Shown: positions 41,283-50,984, counted from the stretch's first letter. The stretch is DNA of 64,000 bases from Desulfosarcinaceae bacterium (GCA_030066015.1 JASJCL010000032.1:1-64000); one strand, 5' to 3'. Notes: a model not told the origin generated them from the sequence alone. Translations and numbers: made by a program.

Positions 41283-42767
41283 ATGAGCAGCGACACTACT
41301 GATGCGGTCACCAATGAATACAATTGGACAAAACTGATCTTCCTACTGATTGGCGTGGCCCTATTTGTGATTGTTTACTACTCTCCGGCTTGGCCCGACG
41401 CGGTCGATCCCAACGGCAAGCACTTCGCCCTCAGCGTGGTGGGCAAGGGCTCCATTGCCGTATTTCTGCTCGCGGCCACCTGGTGGGTCTTCGAGGTGGT
41501 GCCCATCGGGGTCACCAGTCTGGCCATCGGCGTCCTACAGGTGCTCTTTTTTATCCGACCGGCCAAAGAGGCTTTCCGGGACTTCATGGATCCCAACGTG
41601 CTGTTCATCTTCGGCTCCATCGTGGTGGGCCTGGTATTCACCAAGACCGGCCTGACGCGCCGTATCGCCTACAAGATGCTGGCCATCGTGGGCGAGAAGA
41701 CCAGCATGATCTATCTGGGCTGCTTCATTCTCACATCGGCCCTCACCCACATTATGGCCCACACCGCCGTGGCCGCCACGATCTATCCCCTCCTAGTGGC
41801 CATCTACGCCATGTACGGCGAGGGCGACAAGCCCACCAAGTTCGGCAAGGGCCTCTTCATCGGCATGGCCTACGTGGCCGGCGCCGGCAGCATCGTCACC
41901 CTCCTGGGGGCCGCCCGCGGGGCGGTGGCCCTGGGGTTTTACGGCGAGGTCACCGGCAAGAGCGTGGGCTTCTTCGAACTCTCCTACTACATGTTCCCCA
42001 TCGGCTGGCTGATGACCTTCATCCTGTGGGGCTTCTTCATGGTGGTGATGAAGCCGGAGAAAGACCGGATTCCCGGTCTGCGCGAGAAGGCGGCCAAGCT
42101 CAACGCCGATATGGGCAAGATCACCGGTAAAGAGATCATGGCCGCCGTGATCGTGGGAACGGCCATCCTCGTCCTGGGGGTCAGCGCCGTGCTCAAGGCC
42201 TCCAATCCTGAATTCGTGCCGCCCCACAAAACGGCCGTCCTGCTGATCTCCACCATCCTTTTCTTCATCACCGGCCTGCTGGACATCAACGATCTGGAGG
42301 CGATTCCCTGGAACATCATTCTCCTCTTCGCCGGTGCCATGAGTATCGGCTACTGCCTCTGGCAGACCGGCGCGGCCAACTGGCTGGCCGTCAACTGGCT
42401 GGCCCTGTTCACCGAAGCCACCCCATTCGTATTTATCATGAGCATCGCCTTCTTCGTCATGATCATGACCAACTTCATCATGAATGTGGCCGCCATTGCC
42501 ATCAGTCTGCCGGTGGCCCTCGTCATCGCCCCCTACCTGGGCGTTGCCGGCGAGGTGATTCTCTTCTCCTCGCTGGTCGTGGCCGGCATGCCCTTTCTGC
42601 TCCTCGTGGGGGCGGCGCCCAACGCCATCGCCTATGACTCCGGCCAGTTTACCACCGGTGAATTTTTTCTCTGGGGCATTCCGGCCAGTATTATCTTGAT
42701 GATCGCCACCGGCTTCATGGTATACGTGGTGTGGCCCATCATGGGGATGCCCATTACCACCGGCTAA
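41283..42767 (+). CDS. SLC13/DASS family anion transporter
   Basis: This 494-residue membrane protein has about 11-12 hydrophobic segments and the DASS features ATWWVFEVVPIGVTSLAIGVLQ, NVLFIFGSIVVGLVFTKTGLTRRIAYKML, a Thr/Ala-rich THIMAHTAVAATIYP and a second-half NFIMNVAAIAISLPVAL. The family takes up dicarboxylates, tricarboxylates or sulfate, usually with sodium. The substrate cannot be decided from sequence; sulfate or a C4-dicarboxylate would suit an anaerobe of this kind. It pairs with the CBS gene before it, and a strong terminator follows. Confidence 0.85.
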   Translation: MSSDTTDAVTNEYNWTKLIFLLIGVALFVIVYYSPAWPDAVDPNGKHFALSVVGKGSIAVFLLAATWWVFEVVPIGVTSLAIGVLQVLFFIRPAKEAFRDFMDPNVLFIFGSIVVGLVFTKTGLTRRIAYKMLAIVGEKTSMIYLGCFILTSALTHIMAHTAVAATIYPLLVAIYAMYGEGDKPTKFGKGLFIGMAYVAGAGSIVTLLGAARGAVALGFYGEVTGKSVGFFELSYYMFPIGWLMTFILWGFFMVVMKPEKDRIPGLREKAAKLNADMGKITGKEIMAAVIVGTAILVLGVSAVLKASNPEFVPPHKTAVLLISTILFFITGLLDINDLEAIPWNIILLFAGAMSIGYCLWQTGAANWLAVNWLALFTEATPFVFIMSIAFFVMIMTNFIMNVAAIAISLPVALVIAPYLGVAGEVILFSSLVVAGMPFLLLVGAAPNAIAYDSGQFTTGEFFLWGIPASIILMIATGFMVYVVWPIMGMPITTG

Positions 42768-42823
42768 GCACCTGGAGGAGAACTTTCCGAGAGGATGCCC
42801 CTGCGGCGCAACGACGCAATTGC

Positions 42824-42856
42824 AACGGCCCTTCACACGGAGGGCCGTTTTTTTTT
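42824..42856 (+). terminator. Intrinsic terminator after the SLC13 gene
   Basis: AACGGCCCT (42824-42832) and AGGGCCGTT (42841-42849) form a nine-base perfect stem with an eight-base loop, and a run of nine T's (42848-42856) follows. It lies 57 bases after the transporter stop. Confidence 0.9.
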
Positions 42857-42928
42857 AGCTTGCGCAACGGGTGGGAAGCGGGGATAAGGCAGATACACCC
42901 GAACCGACGGCGGAAGGGAGGGACGACC

Positions 42929-43912
42929 ATGCGAAGGCGATGGGGGCTGGCCATATTGGTGGCCGCACTGGTGGGAGCGCTCCTCCTGGGGGGGTGCGGG
43001 CTGACCCGCTGGGCCATCCACAGATGGGGCGAGCCGCAGTTCATGTCCTACCGCATCGATGCCCGCAACTTGGCGCTCTGCACCACCCCCCGCGATCAAT
43101 TCGCGTTCACTGCCGAGGGTATCGCCGCTGCCCTTGAGCGGGTGGGCGGTTCGGCGGTGGCGGCCCGCCAGCCGCTGATCCTCTTCATCCACGGCCGCGG
43201 CAAGCATCCCGACAAGGCTTACGGTGATCATCCCGAGATCGGCCGCGATATTCTGGCCCAGATGGCGACCGAGTACCGCGCTGCGGTGCTGATGCTCCAC
43301 TGGCCATCCTGGTTGGGCCCCGCCGGCTACCCGTCTCTCAACGCCAGGGAGACCGGCCCCCACCTGGCGCGCCTCTTCGATGCGCTCGCGCGCTACCGCG
43401 CCGGCCGCAACCGCGCCGACCGCCCCAGCCGCATCCACCTGCTCGTCCACAGCATGGGCAATCAGGTACTGGCCAGCTACATGGCGGCCTATGACCATCG
43501 TTTCGGTGAGGGGCCGCCGCTCTTCGACAGCCTCATCCTCAACGCGCCCGATGTGGCCCTCGCCGACCATCGCCATTGGGTGGACGCGATCGATTTTAGC
43601 GACCGCATCTATATTCTCCTCAACAGCGGCCGCGACCAGCTGCTCAAATTGTCCACCTATCTCCTGGGCACCCCCCGTCTGGGGCGTCAGCTGCAGCACG
43701 CCGACGGCCGCAGGGAGCCGCTGGCCGAGAAGGCCGTCTACCTAGACCTCACCGCCATCGGCGTCAACCACGACTACTTCTACGGTCGCGAACGTCCCGC
43801 CGCTCTGGTCGAACTCTACCGGCGCATCTTCAGCGGCAGTGCACCGCCGCTGGAGACCCCGGGCTTGACGCCTGGCGACCTTCCCCGAACCTACCGCCTG
43901 AAAAGAGCCTAG
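42929..43912 (+). CDS. Lipoprotein alpha/beta hydrolase (DUF900-like)
   Basis: The start at 42929 follows a GGGAGGG ribosome site. The 327-residue protein has a lipoprotein signal ending in LGGC (Cys23). The hydrolase fold shows the oxyanion stretch LFIHGRGKHP and the nucleophile elbow HLLVHSMGNQ with serine in the H-S-M-G pattern; a C-terminal NHDYFYG segment supplies a candidate catalytic histidine. It resembles DUF900-type esterases. The substrate is unknown. Confidence 0.78.
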   Translation: MRRRWGLAILVAALVGALLLGGCGLTRWAIHRWGEPQFMSYRIDARNLALCTTPRDQFAFTAEGIAAALERVGGSAVAARQPLILFIHGRGKHPDKAYGDHPEIGRDILAQMATEYRAAVLMLHWPSWLGPAGYPSLNARETGPHLARLFDALARYRAGRNRADRPSRIHLLVHSMGNQVLASYMAAYDHRFGEGPPLFDSLILNAPDVALADHRHWVDAIDFSDRIYILLNSGRDQLLKLSTYLLGTPRLGRQLQHADGRREPLAEKAVYLDLTAIGVNHDYFYGRERPAALVELYRRIFSGSAPPLETPGLTPGDLPRTYRLKRA

Positions 43913-44045
43913 CCATTGACTGAGGGACCATCGCAACCTCGCCACTGGCGCGCAGGGCCAACGAACGCCGGTTGTCGCCGTGACAAAAGCAGCGCCAGGT
44001 TTTCTTAGGCCCGGCACCTGGACGCGGGCGCGGTGGTCGGTTCCG

Positions 44046-44909
44046 CTAGTGCGGCGAATCGAACAGATGCTTGTGGGCGGTCATGAAATCGTCAAAGCGC
44101 AACGGGGGGCGCCCCAGGACGCTCTCCACATCGGGGGTAACGGCCTCGTAGCCGCCCTTGGCGAACCAGCTGAAGATTTCGGCCAGCTTTTCGGCTTCCC
44201 ATTCAGAAAGCCCCGCCTTCAGCAGACCGGCCTGCATCTGTGCGTCGCTGATCGGGTGATAGGTGACCGGTTTGCCGATGGCCTTGGATACCTTTTCCGC
44301 CAGGTCATGGAAGCTCAGCGCCTCGGGGCCGGAGAGCAGATAGGTTTTGCCCGCATGGCCCGCCTCGGTCAGTGCCTTGACGGCCACGGCGGCCACATCG
44401 CGAATATCGATAAAGCTCTGTCGGCTCTCCCCCAGCGAGATATAGATGGCGCCTTCCGCCTGAATGGTGGCAATGGCGCTGAGGATGTTCTGATAAAATG
44501 AGTTGGGCTGCAGCAGCGTGTAGGCGATGCCACTGGCCTTGAGGAGGGCGTCGGTCTGGGCATGTACCCGGATGATCTCGGAGCCGGCCGCCAGGTTGGC
44601 GCCCATGCCGGAGAGTTTGACCACATGCCGGACGCCGGCGCTCTGGGCCGCATCGAGGAGATGGTGCATCCATTGTGCGTTGTCCGGGTGGGCCGGCATG
44701 GCCACATAGATGCGGTCATGGCCGTCGAAGGCCGCCGCCAGCGAGTCCCTGTCCGTGAAATTACCCTCCACCCAAGTGGCGTTGGGAATCTCCGGCGCCT
44801 TGCGACGATCCCTGATCAGGGCGCTGAAGGGTATTTCGGCGGCCGATAGCTGCCGCACCACCTCACTGCCTGTATTGCCGGTGGCACCGGCGATCAATAG
44901 TGTCTCCAT
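44046..44909 (-). CDS. NmrA/atypical short-chain dehydrogenase family NAD(P)H-binding protein
   Basis: This 287-residue protein begins with the nucleotide-binding MLLIAGATGNTGSEVVRQL-like loop (GxxGxxG) and continues with a NmrA-like fold; FDGHDRIYVAMPAH and RHVVKLSGMGAN are typical of the QOR2/SDR-a5 branch. A tyrosine/lysine catalytic pair is not clear, so it may be a redox sensor or a quinone reductase. The next gene on the strand is an aldo/keto reductase about 100 bases away. Confidence 0.82.
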   Translation of the reverse strand: METLLIAGATGNTGSEVVRQLSAAEIPFSALIRDRRKAPEIPNATWVEGNFTDRDSLAAAFDGHDRIYVAMPAHPDNAQWMHHLLDAAQSAGVRHVVKLSGMGANLAAGSEIIRVHAQTDALLKASGIAYTLLQPNSFYQNILSAIATIQAEGAIYISLGESRQSFIDIRDVAAVAVKALTEAGHAGKTYLLSGPEALSFHDLAEKVSKAIGKPVTYHPISDAQMQAGLLKAGLSEWEAEKLAEIFSWFAKGGYEAVTPDVESVLGRPPLRFDDFMTAHKHLFDSPH

Positions 44910-45006
44910 AAGGTCTCCTCGTTGCGCTCAATGAAGAAAAAGTTCGGTATGTCGCGCGCCTGGCAATCCGTGTCGATGGCGTGGCCCCTGTCACAGGCGC
45001 CGAATC

Positions 45007-45990
45007 CTAGACCAAGGTAGCCCCGGCCGTGGACCCAGGCGGCATGAGCCGATCCAACTCGGCCATCGTTTCGCCATCCAAGGCGACGTCGACGGCGACA
45101 GCGTTTTCCGTCAATCGGTCAATGCTGCGCGTTCCGGGGATGGGAACAATGTCCCCCCCCTGGTGCAGCAGCCAGGCGAGGGCCAGTTGGGCCGGTGTGA
45201 GCTCCAGTGTGGCGGCCAGACGCTTGACCGGCGCGAAGCGATCCTGATTGTTCTGCAAGTTCTGGTCGCTGAAGCGGGGGTTGTTGTGGCGAAAGTCTCC
45301 CTCCGGGAGAGATGCCACCGTCCCCGTCAGAAATCCACTGCCCAGGGGGGACCAGGGTACCAGGGCGATGCCCAGCTCCCTGAGGGTGGGCAGCAGGTCG
45401 CTCTCCGCCGCGCGGCGCCACAGTGAATATTCGAACTGAACGGCGCAGATGGGATGGACCGCATGGGCCCGGCGGATCTGGTCGGCGGTGACGTTACTGA
45501 GGCCAAGATGGCGGACCTTGCCGGCGGTGACCGCTTCCGCCATGGCGCCCACCGATTCTTCAATGGCCACATCCGGGTCCGGATAGTGGAGGTACCAGAG
45601 GTCGATGGTGTCCAACCCGAGGCGCTTGAGGCTGTTGTCCACTGCCTGGCGCGCATATGACGGCCTGCCGTTGATGTTCAGCGAAAAGCCCCAGCCGGTC
45701 GGCAGCGCCGTGCCCCTCTGTTCTGACTCGAACACGATCCCGAACTTGGTGGCGACGAAGGCGGTGCCGCGCCGATCACGGATTGCATGTCCCACGAGGA
45801 TCTCATTGTGTCCGTTGCCGTAGGCGTCGGCGCTGTCGATCATGGTGTAGCCCATCTCCAGGGCCGCCTGCAGGGTCGCGACGGCCTGTGGATCCTCGGA
45901 AGCGCCGTAGTAGCCCTCCAACACCATGGCGCCATAGCCCAGGGCGCCCACCAGGGGACCGTCGGTCCCCAATTGTCGCTCTCTCAGCAT
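45007..45990 (-). CDS. Aldo/keto reductase
   Basis: The start at 45990 has an AGGAGG ribosome site. The 327-residue protein has the aldo/keto reductase (beta/alpha)8 barrel tetrad in order: Asp and Tyr in MIDSADAYGNGHNE, Lys in FVATKFG and His in LWYLHYPDPD. The later motifs HLGLSNVTADQI, QFEYSLW and IPGTRSIDRL match the AKR11/12-like bacterial group. It should reduce an aldehyde or ketone with NADPH. A MarR-type regulator lies just upstream on the same strand. Confidence 0.9.
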   Translation of the reverse strand: MLRERQLGTDGPLVGALGYGAMVLEGYYGASEDPQAVATLQAALEMGYTMIDSADAYGNGHNEILVGHAIRDRRGTAFVATKFGIVFESEQRGTALPTGWGFSLNINGRPSYARQAVDNSLKRLGLDTIDLWYLHYPDPDVAIEESVGAMAEAVTAGKVRHLGLSNVTADQIRRAHAVHPICAVQFEYSLWRRAAESDLLPTLRELGIALVPWSPLGSGFLTGTVASLPEGDFRHNNPRFSDQNLQNNQDRFAPVKRLAATLELTPAQLALAWLLHQGGDIVPIPGTRSIDRLTENAVAVDVALDGETMAELDRLMPPGSTAGATLV

Positions 45991-46148
45991 CGCTTGCCTC
46001 CTCTTCTCCATTGTCTGCGGCGCAGGCGTCGCTGACGCCGCTGTTGCGTTGTGCGGGCGGCGGCTATCCGCTGTTCCATCGATGGTGTGCTCCGCAGCGG
46101 CCGCTTACCGCCTCGATGGGGACCGTCCGGCGATATGGCGCAGGCGGG

Positions 46149-46216
46149 TCTCAGCTATTGTCGAGGCGAGGACCTCAGCTATTGCCGAGGCATGGATCTC
46201 AGCTATTGCTGAGGCG
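46149..46216. repeat. 24-base tandem repeat, 2.8 copies, reaching into the marR-type gene
   Basis: The core CTCAGCTATTG occurs at 46150, 46174 and 46198, each followed by a near-identical GAGGC stretch. Period is 24 bases with a few substitutions. The third copy encodes the last residues and the stop codon of the MarR-type protein (RLSNS), so the array is partly inside the coding sequence. Confidence 0.85.
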
Positions 46217-46630
46217 TTCGCTGGCCGTGTCGATCTGGGCCGTTAGCCGGTCACCGGCCTTTTGGCCGAGACGGTCGGAGTAGTTCCGATAAAGCGTTTT
46301 CCAGGCCTTCAGGATGGCATCGTTCAGGGAGATGCCCGCTTCGGTGGGGTAAACCCGGGACAGTTTGCCCTCACTGCGCCGCTCCAGATAGCCTTTGTAG
46401 ACCAAGGTATCGATGAAGCGCGTCACCGTTGAGGGCGCCAGCTGGAGCGCTGCACAGAGATCCTTCTGTCCGATGCCGGGTGCTTCGTTGACCAGCATCA
46501 CCAGGAAGGCGTGCGACGGCGACAGACCGGTGGGCCGAAAGGCTTCCTCCGCCATGCGGGTGATGACCCGCGACAGGGCGTTGGCCGTGAAGTAGAGGCA
46601 ATGGTGGAGGAGTTTTTGACTGTCACTCAT
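46199..46630 (-). CDS. MarR family transcriptional regulator
   Basis: The start at 46630 follows an AAGGATG ribosome site; the longer in-frame start overlaps the promoter. The 143-residue protein has a winged helix at about residues 30-105 (LSPSHAFLVMLVNEAPGIGQKDLCAALQLAPSTVTRFIDTLVYKGYLERRSE). It precedes the aldo/keto reductase by 208 bases on the same strand and may control it and the NmrA-type gene in response to an electrophile or phenolic ligand. The C-terminus coincides with the tandem repeat. Confidence 0.88.
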   Translation of the reverse strand: MSDSQKLLHHCLYFTANALSRVITRMAEEAFRPTGLSPSHAFLVMLVNEAPGIGQKDLCAALQLAPSTVTRFIDTLVYKGYLERRSEGKLSRVYPTEAGISLNDAILKAWKTLYRNYSDRLGQKAGDRLTAQIDTASERLSNS

Positions 46631-46653
46631 GGGCACATCCTTGCTTGCACATA

Positions 46654-46682
46654 CAAATATACCCATCAATGGGCCTTGTCAA
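46654..46682 (-). promoter_or_regulatory. Promoter of the marR-type gene
   Basis: On the minus strand TTGACA (46682-46677) and TATTTG (46659-46654) are 17 bases apart, 24 bases before the start codon at 46630. Transcription would start close to the ribosome site. Confidence 0.55.
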
Positions 46683-47008
46683 CGTCGCACGTCAGATGGG
46701 GCCGGACAGGGCACTTCCCGGTGTGAGAACCGCGAAGATCGCCGGATCCCCGGCAAGCGCTCGGTGGCGGGATGCCGGCGGAACGGGGCCCCCATCATCG
46801 GCAACCCAATGGACTTTCACGGCAATGGGGAATAGGTCCACAAATTGCTTGAAACCATTACGAAACCACACTAAGAAAAAATGCGGCGCCATTGGCGACC
46901 GCCGCCATGCGAGCTCCCTCCCCGACCGAACCGGCGGCCCAGCGCCCTGCGCCACCTGGAGAAACCGGATCTGATGCTCGAACAGCTGCGCCATCATAAG
47001 GAACCGGA
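46683..47008. other. Intergenic region between the marR-type gene and the FGGY kinase
   Basis: The two flanking genes are divergent, so this region should hold the kinase promoter. I see no clear repeat, RNA or short gene. Frames crossing it lack ribosome sites and protein-family resemblance. Confidence 0.45.
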
Positions 47009-48583
47009 ATGACACCCCAGAAGAGACGGTCGGATCTGATCCTGGTCTTCGATGCTGGCACCCAATCGGTCCGGGCCGCTCTCATCGATCCGCATGGGCA
47101 GATTCAGGCCCTGGTCAAGACCCCCATCGATCCCTACCAGTCGCCCCAACCGGGTTGGGCCGAACTGGATCCCGATGCCTATTGGCACCAGCTGTGCCGG
47201 ACCGCACGCGCCCTCCTGGATCTGCCGCACGTCGATGCCGCTCGGATCCGGGGGGTGACCCTCACCACCCAGCGGGCCACCCTGGTGAATCTGGATGCGC
47301 GGGGGTGCCCTTTGCGGCCGGCCATTACTTGGCTCGATCAGCGCCGCATCTCCGAGGATCTACCGCTGCCCTGGCTCCTGCGCACGGCCTTGGCCGTCAG
47401 CGGCAAGCGCGACACGGCGATGGGCGCCATGCGTGATTGCAAGTCCAACTGGATCCGCGAAAAGGAGCCCGACGTCTGGTCTCGCACCGCGAAGCTACTC
47501 TTCCTGTCCGGTTTTCTAACCCATCGCCTGACGGGGAACTTCGTGGATTCGGCGGCCAATATGGTCGGCTATGTGCCCTTCGATTTCCGACGGCATCGCT
47601 GGGCGGGACGCCTGGACCTCAAGTGGAAGTTGTTCCCTATGGAGGATGGCATTCTTCCCGATCTGGTGGCACCGGGCGCCGAACTTGGCACCATCTCCCC
47701 CCAGGCAGCCGCCGAGAGCGGCCTTCCCGACGGGCTGCCGGTTATCGCCGCCGCCACCGACAAGGCCTGCGAGGTGCTGGGCGCCGGCTGCACCTCACCG
47801 GAGACCGCCTGTCTCAGCTACGGCACCACGGCCACCGTCAACACCGCGACCGACCGCTACGTGGAGCTCAAACCGCTGCTGCCGCCCTACCCGGGAGCCA
47901 TCCCCGGCACCTACACCAACGAGGTGATGGTCTACAGAGGGTTCTGGATGGTGAGCTGGTTTCGCAAGGAATTCGGTCTGCGCGAAGAGCAGCTTGCCGT
48001 GGAGCGTCAGGTGACCCCGGAGACCCTCTTCGACGAGCTGGTCGCCAAGGTGCCGCCCGGTTGTCAGGGGCTGATCCTGCAGCCCTATTGGTCGCCAGGT
48101 TTCGACACCGATGCCGACGCCAAGGGGGCCGTCATCGGCTTTGGCGCCGTCCACACCCGGGCCCATCTCTACCGTGCCATCCTGGAGGGATTGGCCTTCG
48201 CCCTCAAAGAGGGTTTGCAGACGCTGGAGCGTCGCAACGCGGTTCCGGTAACCGGCCTGCGGGTCTCCGGCGGCGGTTCCCAGAGCGCCGCCGCCCTGCA
48301 GATTACGTCCGACATCTTCGACCGGCCCGTCCAGCGGCCCCACACGTATGAAACCGCCGCCCTCGGTGCGGCGGTCTGTGCGGCGGTGGGGCTGGGCTTT
48401 CACCATGACTACGCTGCTGCGACGGCGGCCATGACCCGCATTGGCCGAACCTTCACTCCCAACCCCCGTCACCGCGACCTCTACCATGCCTTGTTCGAAC
48501 GGGTCTACCTGAAGATCTACCCCCGACTGGCGCCCATATTTGGTGAGATCCAGCGGATCACCGGCTACCCCGAACAGATCTGA
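47009..48583 (+). CDS. FGGY family carbohydrate kinase
   Basis: This 524-residue ASKHA-fold kinase starts with LVFDAGTQSVRAALID (phosphate loop 1) and has GVTLTTQRATLVNLD, PAITWLDQRR, AAATDKACEVLGAG and the C-terminal LRVSGGGSQSAAALQITSDIFDRPV adenosine-binding motif. FGGY members phosphorylate xylulose, ribulose, glycerol and similar sugars. The sugar is not evident here and no matching isomerase or transporter is adjacent. Confidence 0.88.
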   Translation: MTPQKRRSDLILVFDAGTQSVRAALIDPHGQIQALVKTPIDPYQSPQPGWAELDPDAYWHQLCRTARALLDLPHVDAARIRGVTLTTQRATLVNLDARGCPLRPAITWLDQRRISEDLPLPWLLRTALAVSGKRDTAMGAMRDCKSNWIREKEPDVWSRTAKLLFLSGFLTHRLTGNFVDSAANMVGYVPFDFRRHRWAGRLDLKWKLFPMEDGILPDLVAPGAELGTISPQAAAESGLPDGLPVIAAATDKACEVLGAGCTSPETACLSYGTTATVNTATDRYVELKPLLPPYPGAIPGTYTNEVMVYRGFWMVSWFRKEFGLREEQLAVERQVTPETLFDELVAKVPPGCQGLILQPYWSPGFDTDADAKGAVIGFGAVHTRAHLYRAILEGLAFALKEGLQTLERRNAVPVTGLRVSGGGSQSAAALQITSDIFDRPVQRPHTYETAALGAAVCAAVGLGFHHDYAAATAAMTRIGRTFTPNPRHRDLYHALFERVYLKIYPRLAPIFGEIQRITGYPEQI

Positions 48584-48749
48584 CCGCACCCCGACCGCCT
48601 TTTGACAACCGCCGGCGCCAGCGTGCGCCGACCCCCGCTTGGGCTAGGGGCCGACATCCCGCTTGCCGGTGCCATCCGGGCGTCTTATCTCTTACACAGG
48701 AATCAACCTAATTCGGGGCACGGCAAAAGTGGCCCCGCGGGAGGACCCT

Positions 48750-50069
48750 ATGATCGCGCGACGCCTATTTACGGCCTGTCTGCTGCTGTTGCTATTCAGC
48801 GGATGTGCGGCCTCATCCGGAAGCACCCTGCTGGTCCCCGCGCCGGGGACCCATCGGTTCCCCTACTTCGACACGGAGACGCCGGTCTGGAGCTACAATG
48901 GGCGCATCCCCGGTCCCCTCATCCGGGCCAAGGCCGGAACGACCCTCACCGTAGAGGTGCACAACCAGCTCGCGGAGCCCACCAGCATTCACTGGCACGG
49001 CCTGCGGATCGACAACGCCATGGACGGTGTGCCCGGCGTAACCCAGGATCCCATCCAACCAGGAGACCGCTTCACCTATCGTCTGCGGCTCGAGGAGGCG
49101 GGCACCTACTGGTATCATCCCCATCTCAACACCGGAGAGCAGTTGGAACGCGGCCTCAAGGGGGTGCTTGTCGTCGAGGAGCGCCGCCCACTGCCATGGT
49201 CACAGGATCTGGTCTGGCTGCTCGATGATTGGCGTCTCCAGCGAGACGGCACCATCTTTCCCCACTTCAACACCCACCACGATCTGATGCACGATGGGCG
49301 CTGGGGCAACGTCGTCACCGTCAACGGGCAGGTGGCACCCGAGGTGGTCGTCGCGCCGGGCGAGCGCGTCCGCCTGCGAATGGTCAACGGGGCCAACGCG
49401 CGCATCTTCGCGCCCCAGATCGAGGGTCTCTCCGCCACCGTCATCGCCGTCGACGGGCGGCCGGTCTCCAGGCCGTTCCCCCATGGGCGCTTGCCCCTGT
49501 CACCGGGCAATCGGATCGATCTGGACATCACCATCCCGGCGGATGCAGCAGGCAGCACTTACCGCGTGATCGATCGGGCGACCCGCCGCACCACCGCATT
49601 GGCCGAGATTCGGGTGCGGGCGGCGCCGCCGGTGGCAACACCCGTTTTCGATCCGCCGCTGGCAGCAGGCTTCCTTCCGGCCGCCCGCTTTGCCGATGCA
49701 CCAGTGGTCAAAACCTGGGACTTGGACGCCATTCGCGGGGGCGCTTTCGGGATCGGGTGGTCCATGAACCGGCAGCTCTGGCCCGATGCCGATACCCTGG
49801 CCCTCGAAATTGGCAAACCGGTCAAGATCCAGTTCGTCAATCGCAGCACCCGTCTCCATCCGATGCACATTCACGGCGCTTTCTTTCGGGTGCTGACGGT
49901 GAACGGGGAATCGGCGGTAGAGCCCTTCACGCGGGATACCGTCCTGGTGGGGCCGCGGGAGACCATCGTCGTCGGGCTCGTTCCCGAGCACGGCGGCATC
50001 TGGATGGCCCATTGCCACATCCAGGCCCATGCCGATTCGGGCATGATGACGACGATCACGGTCGAATAG
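48750..50069 (+). CDS. Multicopper oxidase lipoprotein
   Basis: The start at 48750 follows GGGAGGA. The 439-residue protein has a lipoprotein signal with lipobox FSGC (Cys19). Copper ligands are visible: His81 and His83 in HWHGLR, His123 and His125 in WYHPH, then HPMHIHG and HCHIQAH near the C-terminus. These are the four Cu-binding motifs of a laccase/CueO-type enzyme, with the type-1 copper cysteine in HCH. It may oxidise Cu(I), Fe(II), Mn(II) or phenols in the periplasm. An oxygen-dependent enzyme in an otherwise anaerobic-looking gene set suggests defence against oxygen or copper. Confidence 0.92.
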   Translation: MIARRLFTACLLLLLFSGCAASSGSTLLVPAPGTHRFPYFDTETPVWSYNGRIPGPLIRAKAGTTLTVEVHNQLAEPTSIHWHGLRIDNAMDGVPGVTQDPIQPGDRFTYRLRLEEAGTYWYHPHLNTGEQLERGLKGVLVVEERRPLPWSQDLVWLLDDWRLQRDGTIFPHFNTHHDLMHDGRWGNVVTVNGQVAPEVVVAPGERVRLRMVNGANARIFAPQIEGLSATVIAVDGRPVSRPFPHGRLPLSPGNRIDLDITIPADAAGSTYRVIDRATRRTTALAEIRVRAAPPVATPVFDPPLAAGFLPAARFADAPVVKTWDLDAIRGGAFGIGWSMNRQLWPDADTLALEIGKPVKIQFVNRSTRLHPMHIHGAFFRVLTVNGESAVEPFTRDTVLVGPRETIVVGLVPEHGGIWMAHCHIQAHADSGMMTTITVE

Positions 50070-50385
50070 GGCCCCCAAGGTCGTCACAGGCGATCATGGG
50101 GCCCATCCCGTGTCCAGCATTCAGCGCCGCAGCTGAAGCTGGTGACACCACTGGCCCCCTCCTCTGTCGCGCGGATCTATGGCCATGGTTGTCTTCCGAG
50201 ACGTCTTTGAGTATGGTGGCCCTTGCCCCATCCCAAACCGCCCGGCCGTCTGCCCCTTGCGTCAAACGGCATCGGATCCACGGGCGGGACCTCGGACAAC
50301 CCGATGCTGAAGACGCTGCTGCCGCGCCATCCGCCGGTGTCGCACCATCAGCATCCGCCCATAACCCATCAGCAGGAGATTGACG
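50070..50385. other. Intergenic region without a recognisable gene
   Basis: This 316-base stretch separates the multicopper oxidase from the SnoaL-like gene on the same strand. I find no terminator, RNA or short gene with a ribosome site. It presumably carries the promoter of the next gene. Confidence 0.45.
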
Positions 50386-50751
50386 ATGCGTGAAAAAGAG
50401 ATTTTGGCCCTCTTCGACGAATGGAACGGCGCCCTTCAGACCGGCGATCCCCAGACGGTTGCCGCCCTTTATGAATCCAACGGTATTTTACTGCCCACCG
50501 TCTCCAACCAAGTGCGCCACAATCCCGAGGAGGTAGCGGACTACTTCGTACATTTCTGCGCCAAGGGGCCCAATGGCAAGATCGATGAAGCCAACGTGCG
50601 CATCTTTGGCGATCTGGCCATCAACTCGGGTGTGTACACCTTCTCCTTCGCCGATGGATCCAGCGTCCAGGCCCGCTTCACCTTCGTCTACCGGTGGAAT
50701 GGCCAGCGCTGGAAGATTGTGGAGCATCACTCATCCAAGATGCCCGAATAA
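50386..50751 (+). CDS. SnoaL/NTF2-like (SgcJ/EcaC type) small protein
   Basis: The start at 50386 has an AGGAG ribosome site. The 121-residue protein has an NTF2-like fold pattern: ILALFDEWNGALQTGDPQTVAALYESNGILLPTVSNQVR, then a helix with VADYFVHFCAKGP, then FSFADGSSVQARFTFVYRWNGQRWKIVEHHSSKMPE. This tail is typical of the SgcJ/EcaC and CaMKII-association-like group. The family holds enzymes and binding proteins, so function is open. Confidence 0.8.
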   Translation: MREKEILALFDEWNGALQTGDPQTVAALYESNGILLPTVSNQVRHNPEEVADYFVHFCAKGPNGKIDEANVRIFGDLAINSGVYTFSFADGSSVQARFTFVYRWNGQRWKIVEHHSSKMPE

Positions 50752-50984
50752 GCGCTTGCGGCTCTGCCTGGGGGGCTTTGGACTCCCCAGGCGGCGACCG
50801 CCGCTGCCCACTCACCGCCCCCTTCTCCCCAGCCCGCCGAACCCGCCCAACGACCCTTGCAATTAGATGGCCATAGCGGCGCTGAATCAGCGGCGCTGAC
50901 TCAATGGTTGCCAGAGTCCGCGCCACCTGTCGGGTGCCTTTTTTTCAATTCGATGCGGGAAGGTGGGTGAAAGCTGGATGGGAC

